Below, in pieces: positions 42,411-51,495 of a DNA stretch of 64,000 nt. A model generated the notes under the pieces. The model saw only the letters and a list, made by a program, of their open reading frames with translations. It had not been told where the DNA came from and made no database searches. Each line of letters starts with the position of its first letter. Position 1 is the first letter of the stretch. The position numbers and the translations under genes are program-made. The stretch is from JAJPKK01 sp963787675 (GTDB taxonomy: Bacteria; Pseudomonadota; Alphaproteobacteria; Rhizobiales; Xanthobacteraceae): contig CAWBDV010000007.1 of the NCBI GenBank assembly GCA_963787675.1, positions 62,001 through 126,000 on the forward strand, given 5' to 3'.

Positions 42411-43178
42411 CTATTGCATGTTCCGCTCGTAGCTGATGGAGAACATGTTCGGATCGGGCCGGTGCACCGTGTCGAGATTATAGATTGCTACGGTCGTCTG
42501 ATAACCCTGGGGATCCGTCACGGTCCATTGCCGCAGCGTCGTGTCCTTGACGGAGAACATCATCACGAGGCGGTGCGTGCCGACGAGGAGATGGCGCTCT
42601 TCGATCGTGATCGTGATATAGGTGCCATCCTGGGACGCGGCGATCACATTGGTGTCGTTCAGCAGATCAAGGTGCTCCGCCAGCAGGAATCGCAACGGAG
42701 TCTGGGACAGAGGGTAGAGGTCCTGCGTCGCGAGCTTGCGGTCCCGCACCACGACCGATGAACCGTCCGCAATCACGTCGATCGGGCTCGGCGGGTCATA
42801 TTCGAAGCGAACGCGGCCGGGCTTCTGCAAATAGAACCGGCCGACCGTGCGGCTGCCGTCCGGCCCGATTTGCACGAAATCGCCGCTCAGCACCTGGATG
42901 CTCGACAGGTATTTGCTGGCGCGGTCCACCAGCCCGCGCTGGGAGCCGTCATAGGCCGCGGAATCGCTCGGCGGCATCACCGGAACGCCGCGCGCGGCGT
43001 TGTCGGGCTGAATCGCCAGCGGCGGCCGGGGGGCCGTCGTCGTCGCCGGCTTTTTCGGCGCAGATGGCGGCAATGGAACGCCCTGGGCCGCGGCAATCTC
43101 CGCGATCAGGACTGGCCCAACGAGTGAGCCGCCAAACAAAATTGCACCGACAACTGCGGCCAGACCGGCCCGTCCCAT
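42411..43178 (-). CDS. lolA: LolA-like outer-membrane lipoprotein carrier protein
   Basis: Periplasmic chaperone that carries lipoproteins from LolCDE to LolB. 255 residues. A signal peptide covers about the first 32 residues (LAAVVGAILFGGSLVGPVL). A proline-rich linker of about 50 residues precedes the LolA domain. The domain starts at RASKYLSSIQVLSGDFVQIGPDG and has YLQKPGRVRFEYDPPSPIDVIADGSSVVVRD. Typical of the longer alphaproteobacterial form, encoded just downstream of ftsK. Confidence 0.88.
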   Translation of the reverse strand: MGRAGLAAVVGAILFGGSLVGPVLIAEIAAAQGVPLPPSAPKKPATTTAPRPPLAIQPDNAARGVPVMPPSDSAAYDGSQRGLVDRASKYLSSIQVLSGDFVQIGPDGSRTVGRFYLQKPGRVRFEYDPPSPIDVIADGSSVVVRDRKLATQDLYPLSQTPLRFLLAEHLDLLNDTNVIAASQDGTYITITIEERHLLVGTHRLVMMFSVKDTTLRQWTVTDPQGYQTTVAIYNLDTVHRPDPNMFSISYERNMQ

Positions 43179-43266
43179 GATGACCCCTCCGCATCCCTGT
43201 GAAGCTGTCGAACCGAGCCATGCCGAGATGGCGTTTTCGCGGCTCGAATTCGAAATCCCGCCCTAA

Positions 43267-45699
43267 TCAGTAGCGTTCGTCGTCTTCGCCGCCAACCAGG
43301 ATTTCGCGCTTTCCGGCATGATTCGGCTGACCGATGATGCCTTCCTTCTCCATCCGCTCCATGAGCGATGCGGCACGATTGTAGCCGATCTGCAGGCGGC
43401 GCTGGATATAGCTTGTTGACGCCTTGCGATCGCGCGTCACAACCTGAACGGCCTGTTGGTAGAGGTCGGCCCCGTCCTCGGCGCCCATCGCGGTTGCGTC
43501 GAACACAGCCCCGTCTTCGCCTTCTTCGGTGCCATCTTCTGCCGTAACCGCTTCGAGATATTGCGGCTGTCCCTGCGACTTGAGGTGGCGCACGATCTTT
43601 TCGACTTCGTCATCGGACACGAACGGTCCGTGCACGCGGCTGATGCGGCCACCGCCCGCCATGTAGAGCATGTCGCCCTGACCCAAGAGCTGCTCGGCGC
43701 CCTGCTCGCCTAAAATGGTCCGGCTGTCGATCTTGGACGTGACCTGGAAGGAGATGCGAGTCGGGAAATTGGCTTTGATCGTGCCGGTGATGACGTCGAC
43801 CGACGGCCGTTGGGTTGCCAGCACGACATGAATGCCGGCCGCCCGCGCCATCTGGGCGAGGCGCTGAATCGCCCCTTCGATGTCCTTACCGGCCACCATC
43901 ATGAGGTCTGCCATTTCGTCGACGATTACGACGAGATAGGGCAGCAGATCCTGCTCGAACTCCTCCTTCTCGTAGAGTGCGTCGCCGCTCTCCTTGTCGT
44001 AGCCGACATGGACCGTGCGCGAGAGCACTTCGCCTCGGCTCTTTGCTTCGGCGAGCCGCGTGTTGTAGCCGTCGATGTTGCGCACGCCGAGCTTCGCCAT
44101 CTTCTTGTAGCGGTCTTCCATCTCGCGGACCGCCCACTTCAGCGCCACCACGGCCTTCTTCGGATCGGTCACGACCGGCGTTAGCAGATGCGGGATGCCG
44201 TCATAGACCGAAAGTTCGAGCATTTTCGGATCGACCATGATGAGCCGGCACTGCTCGGGCTTGAGCCGGTACAGCAGGCTCAGGATCATGGTGTTGATGG
44301 CGACCGATTTGCCGGAGCCCGTAGTACCCGCAATCAGCAGGTGCGGCATGCGGGCGAGGTCGACGATCACCGGCTCGCCGCCGATGGTTTTGCCGAGACA
44401 CAGCGGCAGCTTGGCACTCGAGTCGGCATACTCTTCGGCGGCCAAAAGCTCGCGCAGCAGCACCTTCTCGCGGGTCTGGTTGGGTAGCTCGATGCCGATG
44501 ACGTTGCGGCCGGAAACAACAGCGACGCGTGCCGAGAGCGCGCTCATTGACCGGGCGATATCGTCGGAGAGACCGATCACCCGCGACGACTTGATGCCCG
44601 GCGCCGGCTCGAGCTCGTAGAGCGTCACCACCGGCCCTGGGCGCGCATTGATGATTTCGCCTCTCACGCCGAAATCGGACAACACGTGTTCGAGGGCCGT
44701 AGCGCACTCGCGGATCGCGTCCATGCTGGGGGCGGAGCGGTCCGATGCCTTCGGCGCGGCAAGGAGATTGAGCGCGGGCAATTCATAGCCGTCGGTCGAC
44801 TTTCGCGATTGGCGCTGCGTCTGGCGTGGCTTGCGGGCCTGGCGCGGCTTGGCCTCGCCCTCGGGCTCACCCTCCTCGACTTCTTCCTCCTCGTCCGCAT
44901 CGGGCGCCGGCTCGAATGCGTCACGAGTGTCGCCATTGAGCTGCGGCTCGGCGCGGCGCAAGCTTTGCGCCTGCCGCTCGCGCCGAAACAATAAGAGTCC
45001 GCCGAGCATGCGTTCGCCCGTCCGCGCGACGCGTGCCTTGAGGCTCATGAACGTATGCACGAACCAGCCGATCGAGACTGAGCCGCCGCCCTCCTCGGCC
45101 TCCTCCTCGTCGGCGTCGCGGCGGTGGATGCCCACGCCTGAGGCGATCAAGATCGAAGCAAAGCCGAGAACGCCGAGAACCGATTGGAAGACGAGGAGAG
45201 TGGTCCCTTGCAGTGGGCCGCCGGTGACGCTCGCGACCACACGCAGCAGGGCGTCGCCGATGACGCCGCCAAGTCCACTCGGCAGCGGCCAATGGGCAGC
45301 GCGCGGCAAACAGGATGCAAAGGCCGCCGCCAACACGAGACCGATAAGCCATGCGAGGAAGCGCCAGCGCAGGCTGTCGAGGATGCGATGGCTCGTGAGG
45401 CGCCAGCCCCACAATGCCGGCGGCAGGATGATCGCGAGCGCCGCAAGTCCGAACAGCTGCATCGCGAGGTCGGCGGTGATCGCGCCGTAAGCGCCGAGGA
45501 GATTGCGCACCGGGGCGCTGGTGGCGTGGCTGAAGCTCGGATCGCTAACCGACCAGCTGGCGAGCGCCGCCGCGGCTGCGCCGGCCACGATGATCAGTGC
45601 GAGTCCGCCGAATTCGCGCAGCCGCCGATGGATCGCGTCGCGGTAATCGTCCGGCACGAACGATCCGTAGTGGTTCCGCTCGGCGGTCGACATCGCCAC
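43267..45699 (-). CDS. ftsK: DNA translocase FtsK
   Basis: Septal motor that clears and aligns chromosome termini during division. 810 residues. Four N-terminal membrane helices lie between about residues 30 and 195. An acidic/basic linker follows (DADEEEEVEEGEPEGEAKPRQ...). The alpha-beta motor domain has Walker A IAGTTGSGKSVAIN and Walker B LVVIVDEMADLMM. The C-terminal gamma winged helix ASTSYIQRRLQIGYNRAASLMERMEKEGIIG reads KOPS sequences. An internal ATG two codons in is possible. It lies between the aminotransferase gene and lolA. Confidence 0.97.
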   Translation of the reverse strand: MAMSTAERNHYGSFVPDDYRDAIHRRLREFGGLALIIVAGAAAAALASWSVSDPSFSHATSAPVRNLLGAYGAITADLAMQLFGLAALAIILPPALWGWRLTSHRILDSLRWRFLAWLIGLVLAAAFASCLPRAAHWPLPSGLGGVIGDALLRVVASVTGGPLQGTTLLVFQSVLGVLGFASILIASGVGIHRRDADEEEAEEGGGSVSIGWFVHTFMSLKARVARTGERMLGGLLLFRRERQAQSLRRAEPQLNGDTRDAFEPAPDADEEEEVEEGEPEGEAKPRQARKPRQTQRQSRKSTDGYELPALNLLAAPKASDRSAPSMDAIRECATALEHVLSDFGVRGEIINARPGPVVTLYELEPAPGIKSSRVIGLSDDIARSMSALSARVAVVSGRNVIGIELPNQTREKVLLRELLAAEEYADSSAKLPLCLGKTIGGEPVIVDLARMPHLLIAGTTGSGKSVAINTMILSLLYRLKPEQCRLIMVDPKMLELSVYDGIPHLLTPVVTDPKKAVVALKWAVREMEDRYKKMAKLGVRNIDGYNTRLAEAKSRGEVLSRTVHVGYDKESGDALYEKEEFEQDLLPYLVVIVDEMADLMMVAGKDIEGAIQRLAQMARAAGIHVVLATQRPSVDVITGTIKANFPTRISFQVTSKIDSRTILGEQGAEQLLGQGDMLYMAGGGRISRVHGPFVSDDEVEKIVRHLKSQGQPQYLEAVTAEDGTEEGEDGAVFDATAMGAEDGADLYQQAVQVVTRDRKASTSYIQRRLQIGYNRAASLMERMEKEGIIGQPNHAGKREILVGGEDDERY

Positions 45700-45714
45700 G
45701 TCAAATCACTCCGA

Positions 45715-46932
45715 TCAACCCAGCACGGCGACGATGCGATGAAGCGCGTCGGCCGTGGTCTCCTTGTCGTGCACCATAGCGACGCGGATATAGTCCGCGC
45801 CGGGATTGCTGCCGTCGTCCTGCTCGCGCGCCGCGTAGCGGCCCGGCAAGACGCGCACGCCGGCCTCTCGCCACAGCCGCGCCGCTACGGCTTCACTGCC
45901 GCCGAACGCGCCTACGTCGAGCCAGAGGAAGAAGCCGCCGGGCGGCCGGCTGTAACCGTAGCGATCGCCGATGATCTGGTCGGCGAGATCGAATTTCTGT
46001 CGGTAGAGCTCGCGATTGCGCTGCACGTGAGCTTCATCCTGGTAAGCCGCGATCGCGACCTCCTGGGCCGGGATCGGCACTTGCGGTGCGGCAACGCTGC
46101 GCAGTTCAAGGAAATTCGCCATGAACTTGCGGTCACCCATGACGAAACCAACGCGCAAGCCCGGCAGGTTGGATCGCTTGGAGAGCGACTGGAACAGCAC
46201 GACGTTCTCGAATCCGTCGCCCGACACCTCGAGAATGCCGGTCGGCGGCGTGCGGGTGTAGATCTCCGAATAGCACTCGTCGCAGAACAGCATGAAGCCG
46301 TAACGTCGCGCCATCGCCACCGCACGGCGCAGATACGCGATATCCGCGACCGCGCCCTGCGGGTTCGATGGTGTACCCAGGAACATAGCGACGGTGCGCG
46401 CGAGGAGCGCAGGATCGAGCGCATCGAGATCGGGTAGAAATCCGGTCTCGCGGGTCGCCGGCATATAGACCGACTCGCAATCGCCGAGCACAGCGCCGGC
46501 CCAATAAGCGGCGTAAAACGGATTGGGGATGAGGACCGCGGGGCGGCCTGCGCGCGGTTCCACGTGACGCTTCGCGGCGAAGGTGCCAAGGAAGAGGCCT
46601 TCACGCGAGCCGTTGAGCACCAAGACCTCGCGGTCGGGATCGGGCACGCGGGAGAGCTTGTAGCGGCGTGCGGCCCATTCGGCGGCGGCGCGCCGAAACC
46701 GCGGCAGTCCTTCATTGCGCGGATAGCGGCCGAAGTCCGCAATGTGCGCGGCCATCACCGGGCCGACGAATTCGGGCACGCCATGCTTCGGTTCGCCGAC
46801 GCCGAGATCGATCGGAGGCTTGCCGGGTTTGATATCGCCGATCAGTTCGGCGAGCCGCGCGAACGGCGAGCGCGCGTCGGCGCTTCGACCGTTCGAGAGC
46901 GAAACCCTGCGTTCGGCGCTGTTGATCGACAT
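45715..46932 (-). CDS. PLP-dependent class I/II aminotransferase (DapC-like)
   Basis: 405 residues, fold type I. The PLP Lys is in QSLSKRSNLPGLRVGFVMGD, the Asp in FMLFCDECYSEIYT, and the substrate region in FLGTPSNPQGAV. An Arg near the C-terminus (YIRVAMVHD) fits the alpha-carboxylate binder. Related genes next to ftsK are usually annotated as succinyldiaminopimelate aminotransferase, which would place it in lysine/peptidoglycan synthesis, but the substrate cannot be read from sequence. 15 bp upstream of ftsK on the same strand. Confidence 0.85.
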   Translation of the reverse strand: MSINSAERRVSLSNGRSADARSPFARLAELIGDIKPGKPPIDLGVGEPKHGVPEFVGPVMAAHIADFGRYPRNEGLPRFRRAAAEWAARRYKLSRVPDPDREVLVLNGSREGLFLGTFAAKRHVEPRAGRPAVLIPNPFYAAYWAGAVLGDCESVYMPATRETGFLPDLDALDPALLARTVAMFLGTPSNPQGAVADIAYLRRAVAMARRYGFMLFCDECYSEIYTRTPPTGILEVSGDGFENVVLFQSLSKRSNLPGLRVGFVMGDRKFMANFLELRSVAAPQVPIPAQEVAIAAYQDEAHVQRNRELYRQKFDLADQIIGDRYGYSRPPGGFFLWLDVGAFGGSEAVAARLWREAGVRVLPGRYAAREQDDGSNPGADYIRVAMVHDKETTADALHRIVAVLG

Positions 46933-47090
46933 TTACATACCCGGCCGGAGATGATCCGCCGCCTCCTCGGAACTCTAGGGCGGTCAGGTTAAGGGCCAAT
47001 TAACCATGGCGGTCAAGGAAGTCCGGGATCGGCGGCGGAGTGGGAACCCGGGCGTCCGGCCTGTCATCGATCTTGCTGCTGAGCCTGACG

Positions 47091-47118
47091 AAAAAGGCCC
47101 CGGCGAAGTGCCGGGGCC
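47091..47118 (-). terminator. Rho-independent terminator of the glnK-amtB transcript
   Basis: Perfect 9-bp stem GGCCCCGGC/GCCGGGGCC with a 5-nt loop. It is followed on the minus strand by TTTTT, about 60 bp after the amtB stop. A strong intrinsic terminator. Confidence 0.9.
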
Positions 47119-47180
47119 TCTCCAGACGGGCAGGGCGCTTGCCGGGAATTCACCCCACCCGTACTCGCAACGACGCGCGA

Positions 47181-48605
47181 CTACTGCACCACCTCGCCGT
47201 GCAAGGTGAGATCAAGGCCTTCGACCTCGACCTCTTTCGAGACCCGCAGCCCGATGGTCCAATCGATGATCTTGAGGATGATGAACGATACGATCGCGTC
47301 GTAGACGAACACGATGCCGACGCCGGCGAGCTGATTGAGGACCTGCTGCGTGTTGCCCTCGATCAGTCCCTTGGTCTGGCCGAACTGCTCGACCGCAAAT
47401 ACGCCGGTCAGGATAGCGCCTACCGCGCCGCCGACGCCGTGAACACCGAAGGCATCGAGCGCGTCGTCATAGCCGAACATGTGCTTGAGCCCGCTGACGC
47501 CCCAATAGCAAACGATGCCGGCCGCGATCCCGATGGCGATCGCGCCGCTCGGACCGACGAAGCCCGATGCCGGCGTGATGGCGACGAGACCGGCGACGGC
47601 GCCGGAGCAGATGCCGATCACGGTCGGCTTGCCGCGGATCGCCCACTCGACGAACATCCATGTCAGCGCGGCGACGGCGGTGGCGATCTGGGTCACGGTC
47701 ATTGCCATGCCGGCCTGCACGCCGGCGCTGACGGCCGAGCCGGCATTGAAGCCAAACCATCCGACCCACAGCAGCGACGCCCCAATGAACGTCAGCACCA
47801 TGTTATGGCCCGGTGCCGTGTCCTGGCGCTTGCCGAGGCAGAGCGCACAAATCAGGCCAGCGGTGCCGGAATTGACGTGCACGACGGTGCCGCCCGCGAA
47901 GTCGAGCACCTTGAACCACGCTTTGTCGTTGGTGCTGTTGAAAAGGCCGTCCGGGCCCCACACCCAGTGCGCGATCGGCGCATAAACGAAGATCGCCCAC
48001 AGGCCGATGAACCACAGCATCGCCGAGAACTTCATGCGCTCCGCGAACGCGCCGGCGATGAGCGCCGGGGTGATGATCGCGAACGTCATCTGGAAGCAGA
48101 TGTAGACGGTCTCGGGGATAGTCGGTGCGAGCGAACTCGCATTGCCGATCCCCGTTTTGCTGTTACTGGCGATGTTTTGCAGGAACGCCCGCGAGAAGCC
48201 ACCGATGTACGGGTTACCCTCCGTAAAGGCGAGACTGTAGGTAAAACACGCGAACAACACCGTGATGAGGCAGGTGATGGCGAAGCTCGTCATGACGGTG
48301 TCGCCGACGTTCTTCTTGCGCACCATGCCGCCGTAGAACAGGCCGAGGCCCGGCACCGTCATCATCAGCACGAGCGCGACCGACGTCAGCATCCAAGCCG
48401 TGTCGCCCGAATTGGGCGTGCAGTTCACGAGGACATCGGCACTGCAGGCAGGCGGCGTTGCGGTAGCGGCCGGAGCGGCGGGCGCAGCCGCCGGCGTCTC
48501 CTGGGCCAACGCGAGATCAAGCGTCGGCGCGCTCAAGGCCGCGCCAAGCAGCATCGCCAGCAGCAAGGCGAACAGCGCGGCGCAATGAGGAAATCTCCGT
48601 GTCAT
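47181..48605 (-). CDS. amtB: Ammonium transporter AmtB
   Basis: Trimeric ammonium channel/transporter, 474 residues. The signal peptide covers about residues 1-35 and is followed by an Ala/Pro-rich spacer. Eleven membrane helices follow. Twin-His pore residues are in VVHVNSGTAGLICAL and FGVHGVGGAVGAI. Other motifs are GLGLFYGGMVRKKN, WVGWFGFNAGSA and DALDAFGVHG. The cytoplasmic C-terminal tail is the GlnK contact site. It lies 37 bp after glnK; the operon ends at the terminator at 47.1 kb. Confidence 0.97.
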   Translation of the reverse strand: MTRRFPHCAALFALLLAMLLGAALSAPTLDLALAQETPAAAPAAPAATATPPACSADVLVNCTPNSGDTAWMLTSVALVLMMTVPGLGLFYGGMVRKKNVGDTVMTSFAITCLITVLFACFTYSLAFTEGNPYIGGFSRAFLQNIASNSKTGIGNASSLAPTIPETVYICFQMTFAIITPALIAGAFAERMKFSAMLWFIGLWAIFVYAPIAHWVWGPDGLFNSTNDKAWFKVLDFAGGTVVHVNSGTAGLICALCLGKRQDTAPGHNMVLTFIGASLLWVGWFGFNAGSAVSAGVQAGMAMTVTQIATAVAALTWMFVEWAIRGKPTVIGICSGAVAGLVAITPASGFVGPSGAIAIGIAAGIVCYWGVSGLKHMFGYDDALDAFGVHGVGGAVGAILTGVFAVEQFGQTKGLIEGNTQQVLNQLAGVGIVFVYDAIVSFIILKIIDWTIGLRVSKEVEVEGLDLTLHGEVVQ

Positions 48606-48642
48606 CGTTTTCTCCTGATTCGGAAGCGGTTGTGCCCGACGC

Positions 48643-48981
48643 TCACAGCGCCGCTGCGTCGGTTTCGCCGGTACGAATGCGCACGGCTTGTTCGAGATCG
48701 AACACGAAAATCTTGCCGTCGCCGATCTGCCCGGTCTTCGCTGCCGTCGATATGGCTTCGATGACCTTGTCGGCCTGGGACGCCGCGACCGCGACTTCGA
48801 TCTTCAATTTCGGCAGGAAGCTCACGGCATATTCGGTGCCGCGATAGATCTCGGTATGGCCCTTTTGGCGCCCGTACCCTTTGACCTCGGTGACGGTCAT
48901 TCCGTGCACGCCAATCGCGGTCAATGCGTCGCGCACCTCGTCAAGCTTGAACGGCTTGATGATGGCCATGACAACTTTCAT
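48643..48981 (-). CDS. glnK: Nitrogen regulatory protein PII (GlnK), amtB-linked copy
   Basis: Trimeric signal protein that binds ATP/ADP and 2-oxoglutarate and blocks AmtB when nitrogen is plentiful. 112 residues. The T-loop RGYGRQKGHTEIYRGTEYAV-type segment has uridylylation site Tyr51. The B-loop TGQIGDGKIFV and C-loop RIRTGE are present. Placed directly before amtB, hence named glnK. The 171-bp gap upstream holds a sigma54-like promoter. A second PII gene lies just upstream. Confidence 0.95.
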   Translation of the reverse strand: MKVVMAIIKPFKLDEVRDALTAIGVHGMTVTEVKGYGRQKGHTEIYRGTEYAVSFLPKLKIEVAVAASQADKVIEAISTAAKTGQIGDGKIFVFDLEQAVRIRTGETDAAAL

Positions 48982-49083
48982 GGAGTTCTTCCCCTCGTCG
49001 CATGAGTTCGAGGATCACTCATCGAACTGCATCATGCGCCTGCAAAACACCGCCGGCTTGTTCCGGCGCACCCGCGCTGGCAA

Positions 49084-49098
49084 TCAAGGGCCGTGCCA
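49084..49098 (-). promoter_or_regulatory. Sigma54-like promoter for glnK-amtB
   Basis: On the minus strand TGGCACG-GCCC-TTGA matches TGGCACG-N4-TTGC with correct -24/-12 spacing and one mismatch (GA instead of GC at -12). It lies about 100 bp before the glnK ATG, consistent with NtrC/RpoN control. No clear NtrC site was found, so it is a candidate only. Confidence 0.5.
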
Positions 49099-49142
49099 GT
49101 TTTCACGGGCGCGGACCTGCCTTGCCTCTTTCGCAGTCGCGC

Positions 49143-49158
49143 CTGTGATTAATCACAG
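49143..49158. repeat. Perfect 16-bp palindrome at the end of the upstream PII gene
   Basis: CTGTGATTAATCACAG covers the stop codon of the upstream PII gene. It resembles a CRP/FNR-type half-site pair but with 4 rather than 6 central bases. It may be a regulator site for the downstream glnK-amtB promoter or a small hairpin. Confidence 0.45.
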
Positions 49159-49491
49159 GGCATCGCTGTCGGTCTCGCCGGTGCGGATGCGCACAGCGTG
49201 GTCGAGCGCAGTGACGAATATCTTGCCGTCGCCGATTTGACCCGTGCGCGCCGCCGCGGCAATCGCCGCGACCGCCTTGTCCACACGCTCCGTCGGGACC
49301 GCCACTTCGACCCGGATCTTCGGCAGGAAATTCACGGTATATTCGGAACCGCGGTAGATTTCGGTGTGCCCCTTCTGCCGGCCGTAGCCTCTGACCTCGG
49401 TCACCGTCATCCCGCTGATGCCGAGATCACCGATCGCCTCGCGGACATCGTTGAGCTTGAACGGCTTTATGATCGCAATGACGAGCTTCAC
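49153..49491 (-). CDS. Second nitrogen regulatory protein PII (GlnK/GlnB type)
   Basis: 112 residues, clearly a paralogue of the neighbour at 48643-48981: same MKxVxAIIKPFKL start, T-loop with Tyr51 (EIYRGSEYTVNFLPK), B-loop TGQIGDGKIFV, and RIRTGETDSDAL end. It diverges mainly at residues 55-85 (IRVEVAVPTERVDKAVAAIAAAA), which suggests different nucleotide or partner behaviour. The tandem PII-PII-amtB order means two PII proteins may share or divide control of one AmtB. Whether it is GlnB or a second GlnK cannot be decided by eye. Confidence 0.93.
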   Translation of the reverse strand: MKLVIAIIKPFKLNDVREAIGDLGISGMTVTEVRGYGRQKGHTEIYRGSEYTVNFLPKIRVEVAVPTERVDKAVAAIAAAARTGQIGDGKIFVTALDHAVRIRTGETDSDAL

Positions 49492-49658
49492 CGCGGCCCC
49501 CTTCCGCCGGCATTCAAGCGCGCCTCAGCCCTTTGGCTCGGTCGGCGAGCGTCCGGCAACGCCCGCGCGCGACCTTATCGGCGGGCCGCATTTCGAGCAA
49601 TCGCCGCCAATTACCGCCGTTTTGCTGTCAACAGGGGCGGGCGATTGCCGGCTGCCTA

Positions 49659-50570
49659 TTATTTGGACCGATTTTTGTCCATCGTTTGGGCAATGATAAT
49701 GGCCTCCCGCTTTTCCCGTATCAAGCCTTCCTGTGCCACGGACGCAACCAGTGTGCCGTCCCGCGCAAAGATCAGGCCTCGGGCGAATCCGCGGGCACCC
49801 GACGCATTCGGGCTTTCCTGGGCGTAAAGCAGCCAGTCGTCGGCGCGAAAAGGCCGGTGAAACCACAGGGCGTGATCAAGGCTTGCGGCCATGATGCTTT
49901 TCTCGAACACCGTCCGACCATGGGGAACGAGGGCGGCATCGAGCAATGTCAGGTCCGATGCATAGGCCAGCACGCACTGGTGGATCGCCGCGGCATCCGG
50001 CAGCGGGCCGGTTGCGCGAAACCAGACATTGAACCGGCCGTTCGGAAACGTCTTGCCGAGATAACGCTCGAATTCGACCGGTCGCAATTCGATCGGCCGC
50101 TCGCGCTCATAGTAGCGGCGCACCGGATCGGGCATGATCGGCAACACCCGCGATTTGATCTCGTTGTCGCTCGGCAGAGATTCCGGACCCGGCACATCCG
50201 GCATCTCCGCCATATGGCTCAGGCCCTCTTCGACGATCTGAAAGGATACCGACATCGAGAAGATCGCGTGGCCGTGTTGGATTGCCACCACACGCCGGGT
50301 CACGAAGCTGCGGCCGTCGCGGATGCGGTCGACCTCGTAGATGATCGGCACCTTGGGATCGCCCGGCAGTAGGAAATAGGCATGCAGCGAATGGGGCGGC
50401 CGCTCAGCGACATCGTCGACAGTGCGGCACGCCGCGACCAGCGCCTGACCGATCACTTGGCCGCCGAAGACACGCTGCCAGCCCTGCTGCGGCGAGCGGC
50501 CGCGAAACAGGTTCACCTCAAGCTGCTCGAGATCGAGAAGGGCGATCAAATCCTGGACGGCAGTCGTCAT
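49659..50570 (-). CDS. tesB: Acyl-CoA thioesterase II
   Basis: Hydrolyses acyl-CoA to free acid and CoA; double hotdog fold. Start at MTTAVQDLIALLDLEQLE gives 303 residues, close to the usual 285-290. Motifs: LFRGRSPQQGWQRVFGGQVIGQALVAA, SLHAYFLLPGDPKVPIIYEVDRIRDGRSFVTRRV, the catalytic Asp in LAYASDLTLLDAAL, and SLDHALWFHRPFRADDWLLY. The frame stays open far upstream on the minus strand, but that extension lacks homology and opposes the pcaD-like gene, so it is left out. Its ATG is about 135 bp from the divergent hydrolase gene. Confidence 0.94.
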   Translation of the reverse strand: MTTAVQDLIALLDLEQLEVNLFRGRSPQQGWQRVFGGQVIGQALVAACRTVDDVAERPPHSLHAYFLLPGDPKVPIIYEVDRIRDGRSFVTRRVVAIQHGHAIFSMSVSFQIVEEGLSHMAEMPDVPGPESLPSDNEIKSRVLPIMPDPVRRYYERERPIELRPVEFERYLGKTFPNGRFNVWFRATGPLPDAAAIHQCVLAYASDLTLLDAALVPHGRTVFEKSIMAASLDHALWFHRPFRADDWLLYAQESPNASGARGFARGLIFARDGTLVASVAQEGLIREKREAIIIAQTMDKNRSK

Positions 50571-50705
50571 CGACAGGCTCCGAACGGTTGATCGCAACTC
50601 ACGCCCGCAGCCGATGCCGAAGTCAAGCGCATAAAAAGACTTGGATGGCGGCCGTAAGTCCGGCCATAACGACGCCGCAAAAGAGCAAGTCACGGGAGAC
50701 AGGCG

Positions 50706-51491
50706 ATGCGGATCAAGGCGAATGGCATCACGTTCAACTACGCGATTGAGGGCAGCGAAGACGCGCCCGCCATCGTGTTCAGCAATTCGCTCGCCACCAA
50801 TCTCGCCATGTGGGACCCGCAGGCCGCCGATTTGGCGCGATCTTTCCGCGTGCTGCGCTACGATCAGCGCGGCCACGGCGGGACCGATGCGCCCGGCGGC
50901 CGCTACACCTTCGCGCTCCTCATTGCCGACGCGGTAGCGCTGCTCGATGTGCTTGGCATTGCACGGGCGCACTTTGCCGGCCTTTCCATGGGCGGCGCGA
51001 CGGCGCTCGGTCTCGCGCAACTTCATCCCGATCGCGTCGACCACGTTATCGTCGCCGACTCGCCCTGCAAATCGACGCCGGCGACCACCCAGCAATGGGA
51101 GGAGCGCATCGTGCTCGCCCAGAAGAGCGGCATGGAGGTGTTGGTCGAGCCCACTGTTGGGCGTTGGTTCCCGCCCGAACTTCACGCGGCAAAGGCCGCG
51201 CAGATCGACAAGGTGCGAGCGATGATTCGCACGACGCCCGTGAACGGTTTCATCGGTTGCGCCGCGGCGCTCGCTGATCACGATTACAACAGCAAGGTTG
51301 CGACCGTGACGCGGCCGGTGCTGTTCATCGCCGGTGGCAAGGACGGCGTGACGCCGGCGGCCATGAAGGACATGAACGCGCGGCTCCCCGGCTCGCGTTA
51401 CGTCGAGCTCGAAGGCGCCGGCCACATCTCGAATCTCGATCGACCCGCCGAGTTCACCCGCGCCGTGCGCGAGTTCCTGGGCGCCGCATAG
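50706..51491 (+). CDS. Alpha/beta hydrolase, 3-oxoadipate enol-lactonase-like
   Basis: 261 residues. The catalytic nucleophile is Ser in GLSMGGATAL, the acid in GGKDGVTP, and the His in EGAGHISNLDRP. The start MRIKANGITFNYAIEGSEDAPAIVFSNSLATNLAMWDPQ matches PcaD of the beta-ketoadipate pathway. Other pca genes are not present in the window, so the substrate could be another lactone or ester. It converges with the LLM monooxygenase gene with 4 bp between stops. Confidence 0.85.
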   Translation: MRIKANGITFNYAIEGSEDAPAIVFSNSLATNLAMWDPQAADLARSFRVLRYDQRGHGGTDAPGGRYTFALLIADAVALLDVLGIARAHFAGLSMGGATALGLAQLHPDRVDHVIVADSPCKSTPATTQQWEERIVLAQKSGMEVLVEPTVGRWFPPELHAAKAAQIDKVRAMIRTTPVNGFIGCAAALADHDYNSKVATVTRPVLFIAGGKDGVTPAAMKDMNARLPGSRYVELEGAGHISNLDRPAEFTRAVREFLGAA

Positions 51492-51495
51492 GCGC

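Noticed and set aside
47040..48764. A 574-residue open frame on the plus strand opposite amtB
   Set aside because: Composition is rich in Arg/Asp/His with no family pattern, and it mirrors amtB and glnK exactly. High GC keeps the antisense frame open.
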